Shown: positions 1-7,092, counted from the first letter of the stretch. The stretch: DNA of 16,631 nucleotides from Promethearchaeota archaeon (GCA_016839655.1 JAEOTW010000127.1:1-16631), one strand, 5' to 3'. The notes: generated from the letters alone by a model not told the origin. Made by a program: numbers and translations.

Positions 1-168
1 GCTCTAAACGGGCTTGTCTCTCCTGCTCTAAACGGGCTTGTCTCTCCTGCTCTAAACGGGCTTGTCTCTCCTGCTCTAAACGGGCTTGTCTCTCCTGCTC
101 TAAACGGGCTTGTCTCTCCTGTTCTAAACGGGCTTGTCTCTCCTGTTCTAAACGAGCTTGTTCTTGAG
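1..168 (-). repeat. 24-bp in-frame tandem repeat in the flotillin tail
   Basis: Seven consecutive 24-bp units begin at 1, 25, 49, 73, 97, 121 and 145. The first five are identical, the sixth differs by one base (GTTCTA for GCTCTA), and the seventh, nearest the SPFH domain, is the most diverged. The array runs off the window, so the true copy number is higher or unknown. Each unit encodes the octad RQARLEQE. The gradient from diverged (domain side) to identical suggests recent expansion by slippage or unequal crossover. There are no spacers between units, so it is not a CRISPR array. Confidence 0.95.
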
Positions 169-766
169 TTGCTTTTTTCTCTGATTTAGCAATTTCTGCA
201 CGTTCAAGAGTACCAATTACATCTTGCCCTTCAATATCTCTAATATTTTTAATATCGAAGATAATGACAGAAATCCCCAACTTATCTAGGGTATCAGCAA
301 CTATTTCGTATACTGATTTCTCAATTTCCTCACGATTTTTCATAATATCAAGTATTTTTCTTTCCATAGCAATGGATCGAGCAGTACTCATCACAATTTC
401 TTCAACAAATTTACTCAAAGTAGAATGATCTAATTGAGTTAAAGAAGCAGCAACTTTTTGAGGGTTAGTTACCTGTACCTTTATCGAAAGTTCTACACCA
501 AAAGGCAAGTCATCGCAGTCATGAAGATTCAATAGACCAGGCTCAATATCTAAAACATATTTTGGAATAATAGTTCGACCATGAAGAAAAGAAAAATACC
601 GATATCTTCCCTTTCCATCATATTCATATGTATTTTTTCCTTTTGAAATTACGTGTATTTCATTAAAAGGAACTACAACGTTAGACTTAAAGTATATAAT
701 AATAATAATAATTGCTATTACAATACCAGTTATGCTTAACCCTATTATTAACCCAATATAATCCAT
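1..766 (-). CDS. Flotillin-like SPFH/band 7 membrane protein, C-terminus cut by the window edge
   Basis: The frame opens at ATG 766 and is still open at base 1, giving 255 codons with the C-terminus missing. Residues 4-26 form one hydrophobic membrane segment. An SPFH (prohibitin-homology) domain follows at about 27-195, with the archaeal-flotillin landmarks NEIHVISKGK (35-44), LPFGVELSIKVQV (87-99), a helical region with STARSIAMERK (127-137), and FDIKNIRDIEG (170-180). After residue 200 comes a charged helix made of the octad RQARLEQE repeated in tandem. Known of the family: SPFH proteins oligomerise on the membrane and organise microdomains or hold proteases and other partners; the partner here is unknown. 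A GAGGT ribosome binding site sits just before the ATG. A stand-alone gene seems likely, since gaps or the window edge flank it. The SPFH assignment is secure; the role is inferred. Confidence 0.87.
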   Translation of the reverse strand, partial: MDYIGLIIGLSITGIVIAIIIIIIYFKSNVVVPFNEIHVISKGKNTYEYDGKGRYRYFSFLHGRTIIPKYVLDIEPGLLNLHDCDDLPFGVELSIKVQVTNPQKVAASLTQLDHSTLSKFVEEIVMSTARSIAMERKILDIMKNREEIEKSVYEIVADTLDKLGISVIIFDIKNIRDIEGQDVIGTLERAEIAKSEKKATQEQARLEQERQARLEQERQARLEQERQARLEQERQARLEQERQARLEQERQARLE

Positions 767-825
767 TTTACCTCTATCTCCATTTTTTAGACGTAAAATT
801 CAGTATTCCACTTTCTCCGAAGATT

Positions 826-841
826 TCTTATACCTTTTATG
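826..841 (-). promoter_or_regulatory. Possible promoter of the flotillin-like gene
   Basis: Read on the minus strand, the sequence CATAAAAGGTATAAGA lies 60-75 bases before ATG 766 and resembles an archaeal TATA region. An alternative, GATATATT, lies further upstream near 874-884. The gap 767-1039 is extremely AT-rich, so the choice is weak. Confidence 0.3.
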
Positions 842-1039
842 TAATTTGTGCAATTCTTTTTCTTAACCGAGAGAAATATATCTAATTGAGAATATTTTTT
901 AAAATTTAAATATTTAGATCTTTAAAATTATAAATTATTTTTATAATAAAAATCCAATCTTATATTATTTTCAGAACAAAATGATAATATTCAATGGGGG
1001 ATTATGATTCAAAAATTTGTAATATAGTTTTGAGTTAAA

Positions 1040-1960
1040 TTAATCTGCTCTTTTTTTGAATTCGAATGAGATTATTGCGGGATCTTTAATTCCTAATTTA
1101 GTACTAATATTTCTAATGTAGCGTATTCTTCTTTTTTTAAGCATATCGTTGATAACTACCGTAGGGACTAATGAAATTGTAAGAATTAAAGGCAATCCAA
1201 GCCATAAAATTAACGTTGGAATGTTAAACTCATTACCTGGTAATCCAAGGTTTCCAATAAACCTTCGAATAAAATCATTTACAGCTAATATGTAGGTAAT
1301 AATTGCTCCAATACCAGCATAACTTCTAAGTATTGTTTGAAACCATTCACTAATAGAGCGTAATATAATAGGTTCAGTTGAATTTTCAATTTTTTGTCTA
1401 TTTGAATAAATTATTCCTGAGTCCTTTAAAAACCATACGGACGAAAAAAGCATAGTTGATAACCCTAGAGTTAACATTAATAGAATTGCATCTGCAAAAA
1501 ACCTCGTTAGCATAGGGATATTGGAAACAGTTTCAAATATATTTGTTATATCAGCAGATAATATAAACTCTATTATTGTGGGAGTAAATAACAAAGAAGA
1601 AAGATTAATAGCCATTAATACAGGAAAAAAACTTTTTGAAAATAATAATAATTTTTCTGATCTTTGTTCTGTTTGAATACCATAATACATGCTTGAACTA
1701 TAGAGCTTTTTATGCAAGAACAAAACGACTGGACTTAAAAGATATCCTCCAATAAGTAATCCGATTACTGCTGATAGGGGTAGGACAATAATGAAAATAA
1801 TTCCAAGTTCTAATAGAACATCATCAACTGGCACAAAACGAGATAAATCAATTGGATCAACGGGCCTAAACAATATTTCCAAAATACTTATAATAATTAT
1901 CCAAATGATTACGTATACAAAAAATAATAATAATAATTTTCTATATTTTGAAAGATTCAT
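1040..1960 (-). CDS. Multi-pass membrane protein of unknown function (306 aa)
   Basis: I do not recognise a family. The protein has about six hydrophobic helices at roughly 9-30, 50-80 (possibly two), 110-135, 155-178, 215-235 and 249-271. A polar, acidic loop after the first helix (VDPIDLSRFVPVDD) and a basic C-terminal tail (KKRRIRYIRN near 275-285) suggest a cytoplasmic C-terminus. No catalytic motif or binding site stands out. The ATG at 1960 is preceded by no convincing ribosome binding site, but a TATA-like element lies only about 20 bases upstream, which would give a leaderless or very short-leader transcript. It sits downstream of the winged-helix gene in the same orientation, with an 84-base gap carrying its own promoter-like elements, so co-regulation with that cluster is possible. 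Confidence 0.72.
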   Translation of the reverse strand: MNLSKYRKLLLLFFVYVIIWIIIISILEILFRPVDPIDLSRFVPVDDVLLELGIIFIIVLPLSAVIGLLIGGYLLSPVVLFLHKKLYSSSMYYGIQTEQRSEKLLLFSKSFFPVLMAINLSSLLFTPTIIEFILSADITNIFETVSNIPMLTRFFADAILLMLTLGLSTMLFSSVWFLKDSGIIYSNRQKIENSTEPIILRSISEWFQTILRSYAGIGAIITYILAVNDFIRRFIGNLGLPGNEFNIPTLILWLGLPLILTISLVPTVVINDMLKKRRIRYIRNISTKLGIKDPAIISFEFKKRAD

Positions 1961-1961
1961 A

Positions 1962-1984
1962 GTTATCGTTGGATAACATATAAA
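1962..1984 (-). promoter_or_regulatory. TATA box with abutting palindromic operator candidate
   Basis: On the minus strand, TTTATAT (1984-1978) is directly followed by the perfect inverted repeat GTTATC-CAAC-GATAAC (1977-1962), which ends one base before ATG 1960. A protein bound there would cover the transcription start. A similar GTTATC-AAC element abuts the AT box upstream of the micropeptide gene at 4421. The sequence shows the palindrome directly; the operator role and the identity of a binder are inferred. Confidence 0.45.
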
Positions 1985-2044
1985 TTTTTATTAATTAAAT
2001 TTTGGATTAATTTGATTATTATACTTAAAACAGGATAAATGTTG

Positions 2045-2383
2045 TTACTTCAAACCAGTTAAAACTTGTTCCATTTTTTTACGATATACTTCAAAAGCAT
2101 CCCTTCCTTGTTTACTTAGTTTCAAAATTGTTTGAGGTCGTTTTCCTTTAAATTTCTTTTCCACCTCTACATATCCAACAGACTCTAGCTTGTTTAAATG
2201 AGAAGATAAGTTCCCATCAGTCAATCCTGTTTGATTTCTCAAGAAAACAAAATCAGCACTTTCAACCACGAATAAATATGACATTATCATCAACCTAGCT
2301 GGCTCATGAATAACTTTGTCAATGTCTGAAAGAGGTTGGATAATATCATCTGATTCTGTTTTCTTCTTTGCTATTCCAATCAC
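2045..2383 (-). CDS. Winged-helix DNA-binding transcriptional regulator (HTH_34-like)
   Basis: A 112-residue protein that is almost entirely one winged-helix domain. It has the family's opening HEPARLMIMSYL (26-37), a recognition helix around TDGNLSSHLNKLESVGY (55-71), and a basic wing with KKFKGKRPQTILKLS (76-90), followed by a final helix. This is the pattern of small archaeal and bacterial ArsR/MarR-like regulators assigned to the winged-helix domain PF13601. No sensor or metal-binding domain is attached. The start is GTG at 2383, immediately after the TAG stop of the upstream membrane protein gene (TAG-GTG), so translation is probably coupled to that gene. It is last in the cluster of three paralogous membrane proteins and probably regulates it. 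The GTTATC-AAC elements at 1962-1977 and 4461-4469 are candidate targets. Confidence 0.88.
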   Translation of the reverse strand: MIGIAKKKTESDDIIQPLSDIDKVIHEPARLMIMSYLFVVESADFVFLRNQTGLTDGNLSSHLNKLESVGYVEVEKKFKGKRPQTILKLSKQGRDAFEVYRKKMEQVLTGLK

Positions 2384-3019
2384 CTATTTTGATAAGGGAT
2401 ATTTTCTTAAAAAGTGAATAAAATAATAAAGCCCTATTACTACTATGAGCACTCCAAAAGAACCAAAAGTAAGAAGGGCATCCATTGGAGCGCCGATAAT
2501 TGGATTAAGTAAATGTGTTAAAAATAACCCAATTCCATTCAAAAAGGCGTAATAATACAATCTAGAAAAATCGAGAAAATAAGCTACCACACAGAAAGGA
2601 AAAGTAAAAAATCCTATTCCTAACAATAATGAAATTAAAAGAGGTTCAAGTTGAATACTACTGATTAGTCCTGTAAAAGGCAAAATTAATAAAACTAAAT
2701 TTAAAATAAAAAACGCTCCTAGGAAGATTTTTAATTTATGATGTTTTGATTTGCGTTTTGGTCCGAATTTTACAAACCCTATCCGGGGGATTGTTATAAA
2801 TTTCTTTCCTAAGTAGAATATTAATAAAGCAATTGTATTTAGCACTGCAACGGGTACAATTATTATCCAAACCTCAGATAAATTGAAGAGCGAGCCTAGT
2901 GATGTACTTATCCCCATGCTTAAAATTATCATTCCGATAAATAAATCCCATAAACCATCCTCAAATAAAGACCTATATGCTTTTTTCTCAAGAGACTTCA
3001 AATCCATTTCTTCAGACAT
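2384..3019 (-). CDS. Membrane protein, third member of a tandem paralogous triplet (211 aa)
   Basis: A polar N-terminus (DLKSLEKKAYRSLFEDGLWD) leads into about six membrane helices (roughly 22-45, 50-71, 96-117, 127-149, 155-178, 182-205). The loop between helices 2 and 3 is conserved and basic: IPRIGFVKFGPKRKSK. The protein ends in RKYPLSK. The same layout, including the EKK...EDG(L/F)xD start, the PR.G..K.G loop and the KYP(L/M) ending, recurs in the two genes upstream. I do not know a named function; a similar pairing of such proteins with a winged-helix regulator is, to my recollection, seen in other prokaryotes. ATG 3019 lies two bases after the upstream TAG stop, with GGTGG nearby as ribosome binding site. 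The downstream regulator starts on the very next base after its own stop. Confidence 0.8.
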   Translation of the reverse strand: MSEEMDLKSLEKKAYRSLFEDGLWDLFIGMIILSMGISTSLGSLFNLSEVWIIIVPVAVLNTIALLIFYLGKKFITIPRIGFVKFGPKRKSKHHKLKIFLGAFFILNLVLLILPFTGLISSIQLEPLLISLLLGIGFFTFPFCVVAYFLDFSRLYYYAFLNGIGLFLTHLLNPIIGAPMDALLTFGSFGVLIVVIGLYYFIHFLRKYPLSK

Positions 3020-3021
3020 TT

Positions 3022-3660
3022 CTAAACCACCTTACTTGTAGGCATTGGATATCTTTTAAGAAATTGAATAAAAATAACTAATCCCATTACCAAAATAACA
3101 CTCCCAATAATCCCATATGTTAGAAGCCATCTGATTCTATAATCTATTAGATTATGTAATAAGTCGTTAATAAATATAGCGGACCATATAAGCATACCAA
3201 TGAGATATAGTCGTGTATATTTCATTAAGTATGCTATAGTAGCAAATATAGGTATAATAAATAAACTTACAATTAAAATAAATGTAACTCCTCCGACTTG
3301 TATTCCAGAACCGTTTCTAATAATTAATATTATAATGAAAATTAAATGTATAGTAAATTGGGTGAAAGTAACGATAATTAATTTTTTTCTCACTGATTTT
3401 AGTTTAGATCCTGGTTTTATATTTCCAGATCTAGGTTGAATCACGTATTTAACAACAAAAATGACAGATAAATCTGCAACAATTACAATAATCAATGGCC
3501 ACAAAAAGTAATTATAAGGTGTAGGTAAACTCTCACGAAACAAAGGACTAAATGCCATTCCCGTAACAATAAAACCAATTACAATATCAAAAAAACCATG
3601 TTGATGGGCTGTTTTAAGAATTTTTTTCTCAATAGCTTTCAAGTTAATTCTTTCAGTCAT
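3022..3660 (-). CDS. Membrane protein, second member of the tandem paralogous triplet (212 aa)
   Basis: Same architecture as its two neighbours: INLKAIEKKILKTAHQHGFFD at the N-terminus, about six helices, the central basic loop IQPRSGNIKPGSKLKS, and the ending KRYPMPTSKVV. It is the most diverged of the three: the EDGLxD motif has become QHGFFD and the loop has lost KFG. This suggests an old duplication with specialisation, or a distinct position in a hetero-oligomer. ATG 3660 is three bases after the upstream TAA, and the ribosome binding site GAGGAG lies inside the end of the upstream gene, so expression is closely coupled. Function unknown. Confidence 0.8.
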   Translation of the reverse strand: MTERINLKAIEKKILKTAHQHGFFDIVIGFIVTGMAFSPLFRESLPTPYNYFLWPLIIVIVADLSVIFVVKYVIQPRSGNIKPGSKLKSVRKKLIIVTFTQFTIHLIFIIILIIRNGSGIQVGGVTFILIVSLFIIPIFATIAYLMKYTRLYLIGMLIWSAIFINDLLHNLIDYRIRWLLTYGIIGSVILVMGLVIFIQFLKRYPMPTSKVV

Positions 3661-3663
3661 ATT

Positions 3664-4311
3664 TTATGTTCTCTCCTCTTTTGGTAATGGATATTTTTGA
3701 ATAAATTTAATTAATGATATTATTCCTAGAAATATGATTACAAAACTCGTAATACTAAATGCAATAAGAGCATCAAAAGGTTCCGGGATAAATATTGATA
3801 ATAAATCTGATAGAAAGAAGCTTAATCCTACCAAAATAGCAATAAAATATAATCGGGGATATTGTAGAAAATATGCTGCAAAACATAATGGAACTGTTAT
3901 AAATAACAATCCTGTAATTAATCCTTGTATATATACTGGAAAAATCGACCATAAGGCTGGATTTATTAAACGTATAATATAAACAATTAGAAGAATAATC
4001 CCATTTATAGATAAAACTATTACTGTTTTTAGTTTACGAGATTTTTGCTTGAAACCAAATTTTACTACACCCAATCGAGGTTGAGTAATATACTTCTTGC
4101 AAAATAGAAAAATTGTTAACCCTATGATCATAAGAATTATTGGTAATAAACTATCAAACGGTTCAGGTAATAGATCACTAAGAGTTATACCTATTCCAAT
4201 ACTCAAAACTAAAACGCCAAAGTAAATATCTAAGAGGCCATCTTCAAGAGTAGATCTCCATGTTTTTTTCTCAATTTCTTTTAAATCAATATTTCCCTCT
4301 ATTGTTTTCAC
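3664..4311 (-). CDS. Membrane protein, first member of the tandem paralogous triplet (215 aa)
   Basis: The N-terminus IDLKEIEKKTWRSTLEDGLLD is followed by about six membrane helices, the conserved basic loop QPRLGVVKFGFKQKSRK (about 76-92) and the ending QKYPLPKEERT. A PEPFD motif appears twice, once in each half (after helix 1 and before the last helix), hinting at an internal two-fold repeat of three helices. The predicted start is GTG 4311 inside AAGGTG; the true start could lie a little downstream because the paralogs have only four or five residues before the DLK/NLK motif. It begins 14 bases after the stop of the 31-residue micropeptide gene. Function unknown. Confidence 0.8.
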   Translation of the reverse strand: MKTIEGNIDLKEIEKKTWRSTLEDGLLDIYFGVLVLSIGIGITLSDLLPEPFDSLLPIILMIIGLTIFLFCKKYITQPRLGVVKFGFKQKSRKLKTVIVLSINGIILLIVYIIRLINPALWSIFPVYIQGLITGLLFITVPLCFAAYFLQYPRLYFIAILVGLSFFLSDLLSIFIPEPFDALIAFSITSFVIIFLGIISLIKFIQKYPLPKEERT

Positions 4312-4325
4312 CTTAATTTTAAACC

Positions 4326-4421
4326 TTAAGATATATTATTCAAGTAAATTATAAGCCCAACTATTGTTGTAGCTATGAAAACAACGAATAATATGATTCT
4401 TAAAAGTAATATCTTTTTCAT
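4326..4421 (-). CDS. 31-residue single-helix membrane micropeptide
   Basis: A short frame from ATG 4421 to TAA 4326. The sequence opens MKKILLLRIILFVVF, has one hydrophobic helix from about residue 4 to 27, and ends LNNIS, so it is basic at the N-terminus and polar at the C-terminus. It is too short for routine gene calling, but the ATG is preceded six bases upstream by GGAGGAG, the strongest ribosome binding site in the window, and 14 bases separate its stop from the next gene's start. A promoter-like AT box lies about 50 bases upstream. It is probably the first gene of the membrane-protein/regulator cluster. It might be a small subunit of a membrane complex, a leader peptide, or an exported or toxic hydrophobic peptide. 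Sequence alone does not separate these. Confidence 0.6.
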   Translation of the reverse strand: MKKILLLRIILFVVFIATTIVGLIIYLNNIS

Positions 4422-4460
4422 CTATTTCTCCTCCTCTGATTTATTATTTTTTATTTTTTT

Positions 4461-4479
4461 GTTGATAACTTATAATAAA
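4461..4479 (-). promoter_or_regulatory. Promoter and operator candidate for the micropeptide/paralog cluster
   Basis: On the minus strand, the AT box TTTATTATAA (4479-4470) is directly followed by GTTATCAAC (4469-4461). About 25 bases further on would be the transcript start, leaving a leader of roughly 20-25 bases with the GGAGGAG site before ATG 4421. The GTTATC-AAC block matches the element at the promoter of the gene at 1960. The AT box overlaps the U-tract of the preceding terminator. Confidence 0.42.
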
Positions 4480-4518
4480 AAAAGAAAAGAGTGTAATTCC
4501 TTAGGGAACTATTACTCC
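4477..4518 (-). terminator. Hairpin plus U-tract at the permease stop
   Basis: On the minus strand, an imperfect stem (GAGTAATAGTTCC with GGAATTACACTC, loop CTAA; 4517-4489) spans the tandem stop codons TAA-TAG of the permease gene and is followed at once by TTTTCTTTTTTT (4488-4477). Archaea can terminate at U-tracts alone, so the tract is the stronger part of the evidence. It would separate the ABC operon from the following cluster. Confidence 0.55.
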
Positions 4519-6191
4519 AATTTATTTAATTTTTTCATACCGATATATAGCAGCGGAAGGCTGATACCAATATTGTAAAGAAATATAGGTACTTGCATTA
4601 TTATTCTCATCATTGTGACAGTTTCAGGATCAATGAAAATTAATAACATTATTGGCAAAAACATTAATGGTTGTAGTAGTAGCATTGATATCATAGCATT
4701 TGATTTCATGCTCGGATCTTTTTCTCCAAAAGCTGGTGAAGCGCATTGGAGTCCCATAGCTTGACACATTGAGATCTGCGCAAATAATACAAATTCAACA
4801 AAGAAAATTATTATATTAAGTACATCGATACTTGTGAATATGACAAACAAAGTTGTAATGAATAACGATATGAAAATGTTGATAATCAGCATTGTTAGTA
4901 AATAGGAATATACTATTGATTTTATTCCTCTTGGAGATCTCTTATAAATCCAAATAACATCTTTTGAATCAATAAAAGCAAGATGTCCTATTATAATACT
5001 TCCTATACCACCACCTATAGCGATCAAAATTGTTGAAGAGAATACAATTCCAAATATATCTTCGGTCATACTTGAAATAAACCAAGTCATAAATCCAAGA
5101 AGTCCAACTATATAGGCAATTCGAGCAATATTTGCTTTTTTTCTAAAAAACCTCTTTAATTGAATAACAATTAAACCCCCCCATTTGCGTCCAGATGCTT
5201 TCCTAATGATTCTATAGACAAAATTCTCATGTTTAACAATTGTAATATTGGTTTTTTCAATGCCACCTTCTAAAGTATAGAAAAATTCCGCTTTTTTGTA
5301 AGCAAGGTAAAGGATTATAGTGGGTACACCTACAACCAACAGAAGACTAACCCATACATTAAGGATAAACGTATTTAGTAAAATTGGGTTAATAATATAT
5401 AAAATAATGTTTGAAAACCATAGAGAGGGGTAAAAGGCTAACCAATTTTTTAATCCTGGATTTGTTAAAAGATGATTAAGGAAAAATATCACGGCATACA
5501 TTATTGCAACCAAAACTATGGTAAAAATCCATATTAGCGCTTTTCCTAAATCTCTTGCCTTTTCATTTTTTGAAATTTTATGTTCCAGCCAACTTGCGAT
5601 AATTGATCCTATTAAGTTGGCAAAATACACAAGCCCAAAAATGGAACTATATATGACGATATATTGAACAATAGTCAAATTGATGATAGGATTTATCATA
5701 CCAACCACGATTGGAGAAAGTATTAAGACTGTCATGGTGTATATTGGAGCTTTCCCTAAAAATTCTCCCAGAAAGATATCATTTGATCTAACTGGTGTTG
5801 CTAATAACGATTCTTTTACGCCAATCTCACCTTCTCTATAGACATTATTTAAAGGATACATCATAAGCATTAGAAACATCACCATCATGAGTGATTCTAT
5901 GATAATCGCAATTACTGGTTCAAATACCCCGGAAAACTGAATAGCTAGTGTTGGCATGAATAAATCAAATAAAAAGGGTGCGATTATGAAAGCCCAAACC
6001 AATAACAATGAATATAATGTAATAAAAAATGATATTCGATGATTTCGGAAACTGCTTGTCCTAAGTAAAATTTCATTTTTTGCTATTACTTTCCATAAAC
6101 CTTTCTTCTGATCTATCAAACCCATATTCTGTTTTCTCAATGGTTTATGATCAGGTGAATCAAGCATTTTTTCACTTGTTAGAACTGTCAT
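4512..6191 (-). CDS. ABC-2 type transporter permease (559 aa)
   Basis: A large membrane protein with about 12 hydrophobic helices. After a polar N-terminus (about 1-50) and two helices it carries the ABC-2 permease coupling motif EGEIGVKESLLATPVRSNDI (120-139), which in this family contacts the ATPase. The length is well above a single six-helix ABC-2 subunit, so one chain probably provides both halves of the membrane channel. A short polar stretch near 315-345, between hydrophobic blocks, separates the two halves. ATG 6191 is preceded by GAGGT, which overlaps the TGA stop of the ATPase gene 12 bases upstream, so the two are co-translated partners. The substrate cannot be read from sequence; exporters of this class move lipids, peptides, antibiotics or ions. 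Confidence 0.88.
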   Translation of the reverse strand: MTVLTSEKMLDSPDHKPLRKQNMGLIDQKKGLWKVIAKNEILLRTSSFRNHRISFFITLYSLLLVWAFIIAPFLFDLFMPTLAIQFSGVFEPVIAIIIESLMMVMFLMLMMYPLNNVYREGEIGVKESLLATPVRSNDIFLGEFLGKAPIYTMTVLILSPIVVGMINPIINLTIVQYIVIYSSIFGLVYFANLIGSIIASWLEHKISKNEKARDLGKALIWIFTIVLVAIMYAVIFFLNHLLTNPGLKNWLAFYPSLWFSNIILYIINPILLNTFILNVWVSLLLVVGVPTIILYLAYKKAEFFYTLEGGIEKTNITIVKHENFVYRIIRKASGRKWGGLIVIQLKRFFRKKANIARIAYIVGLLGFMTWFISSMTEDIFGIVFSSTILIAIGGGIGSIIIGHLAFIDSKDVIWIYKRSPRGIKSIVYSYLLTMLIINIFISLFITTLFVIFTSIDVLNIIIFFVEFVLFAQISMCQAMGLQCASPAFGEKDPSMKSNAMISMLLLQPLMFLPIMLLIFIDPETVTMMRIIMQVPIFLYNIGISLPLLYIGMKKLNKLE

Positions 6192-6203
6192 CTTAAATTT
6201 ACC

Positions 6204-7049
6204 TCAATTTTTGGTTTTTTTTTTCTTTTTCTTACCTTTATTTTTAAAACTTTTGTAGTGTTCAGGAGCTTCATCTCGCCATGCTAATAAATCCTCAATA
6301 TGGGACGCACCGGTAATTTTCAAGTATGCATCTTCTAAATCTTTCGCTCCAATAGATTCAATTATTTCTTGTGGATTACCTTCAACTTTTAAGTGCCCAT
6401 CAACAATTATACCAATTACATCACACAATTCCTCAGCTGTATCGAGAAGATGAGTACAAATGAAAACGGTTTTATCTGCTTTTTTAGCAAGTACAGAAAT
6501 TAGATTCTTAACAATTCTTGCTGCTGCAGGATCCAAATTTGACGTAGGTTCGTCTAAAAAGAGTATTTCTGGATCTTGAATTAAAGCCGCACATAAACAC
6601 ACTTTTTGCTTCATTCCTCTAGAATATCCTTCTAAAAGATCATTTTCACGACCTTCTAAATCAAATAACTCTAACAGTTCATTGATACGAGCGGATATTA
6701 TATCTTTTGGTAAGTAATACAACTCCCCAATAAACTCTAAGAATTCCCTTGCAGTTAATTTAGAATATAAACCTGGAGATTCAGGTAAAAAACCGCAAAT
6801 CATTTTAACTTTTTGACTTTCGTTAACTACATCATATCCTCCGACTGAAGCTTTTCCAGAAGTCTTAGATATAATTGCATTAAGCATTCTTACTGTTGTA
6901 GTTTTTCCTGCCCCATTTGGACCTAATAATCCATAAGTTTTTCCATAGGGTATTTTTAAATTAAGATTATTGACTGCACGAATATTACCGAAATTTTTGG
7001 TAAGATCGTGTGTCAAGATCGCATGTGTTTCGACCAACGTTTTATACAC
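6204..7049 (-). CDS. ABC transporter ATP-binding protein (ABC-2/NatA-like)
   Basis: A complete nucleotide-binding domain: Walker A GPNGAGKT (43-50), a Q-loop region GFLPESPGLY with proline-glutamate in place of the usual glutamine, as in many ABC-2 exporters (86-95), signature GYSRGMKQK (141-149), Walker B ILFLDEP (162-168), D-loop SNLD (170-173) and switch histidine H200 in CTHLLD. The C-terminal 30 residues are unusual and end in a lysine run (KGKKKKKKTKN) encoded by a long A-tract. The longest frame starts at GTG 7049 inside AGAGGTG. A TTG at 7037, spaced about nine bases from that same AGAGGTG, may be the real start. It powers the permease encoded just downstream. Confidence 0.93.
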   Translation of the reverse strand: MYKTLVETHAILTHDLTKNFGNIRAVNNLNLKIPYGKTYGLLGPNGAGKTTTVRMLNAIISKTSGKASVGGYDVVNESQKVKMICGFLPESPGLYSKLTAREFLEFIGELYYLPKDIISARINELLELFDLEGRENDLLEGYSRGMKQKVCLCAALIQDPEILFLDEPTSNLDPAAARIVKNLISVLAKKADKTVFICTHLLDTAEELCDVIGIIVDGHLKVEGNPQEIIESIGAKDLEDAYLKITGASHIEDLLAWRDEAPEHYKSFKNKGKKKKKKTKN

Positions 7050-7092
7050 CTCTTTTTTAAATTCTTTTATATTTTTTTTTTTGATTAAAATT

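Noticed and set aside
1..168. Tandem 24-bp repeats as a CRISPR array
   Set aside because: The units are contiguous without spacers and are in frame with the flotillin-like coding sequence.
937..953. ATTTTTA-TAA-TAAAAAT inverted repeat as a terminator of the 1040-1960 gene
   Set aside because: It is made only of A and T, lies nearly 90 bases beyond the stop, and such repeats are expected by chance in this very AT-rich gap.
4375..4578. Plus-strand frame of 67 codons across the permease end
   Set aside because: It lies antisense to the micropeptide and permease, reads through a poly-A/T-rich terminator and has no ribosome binding site.
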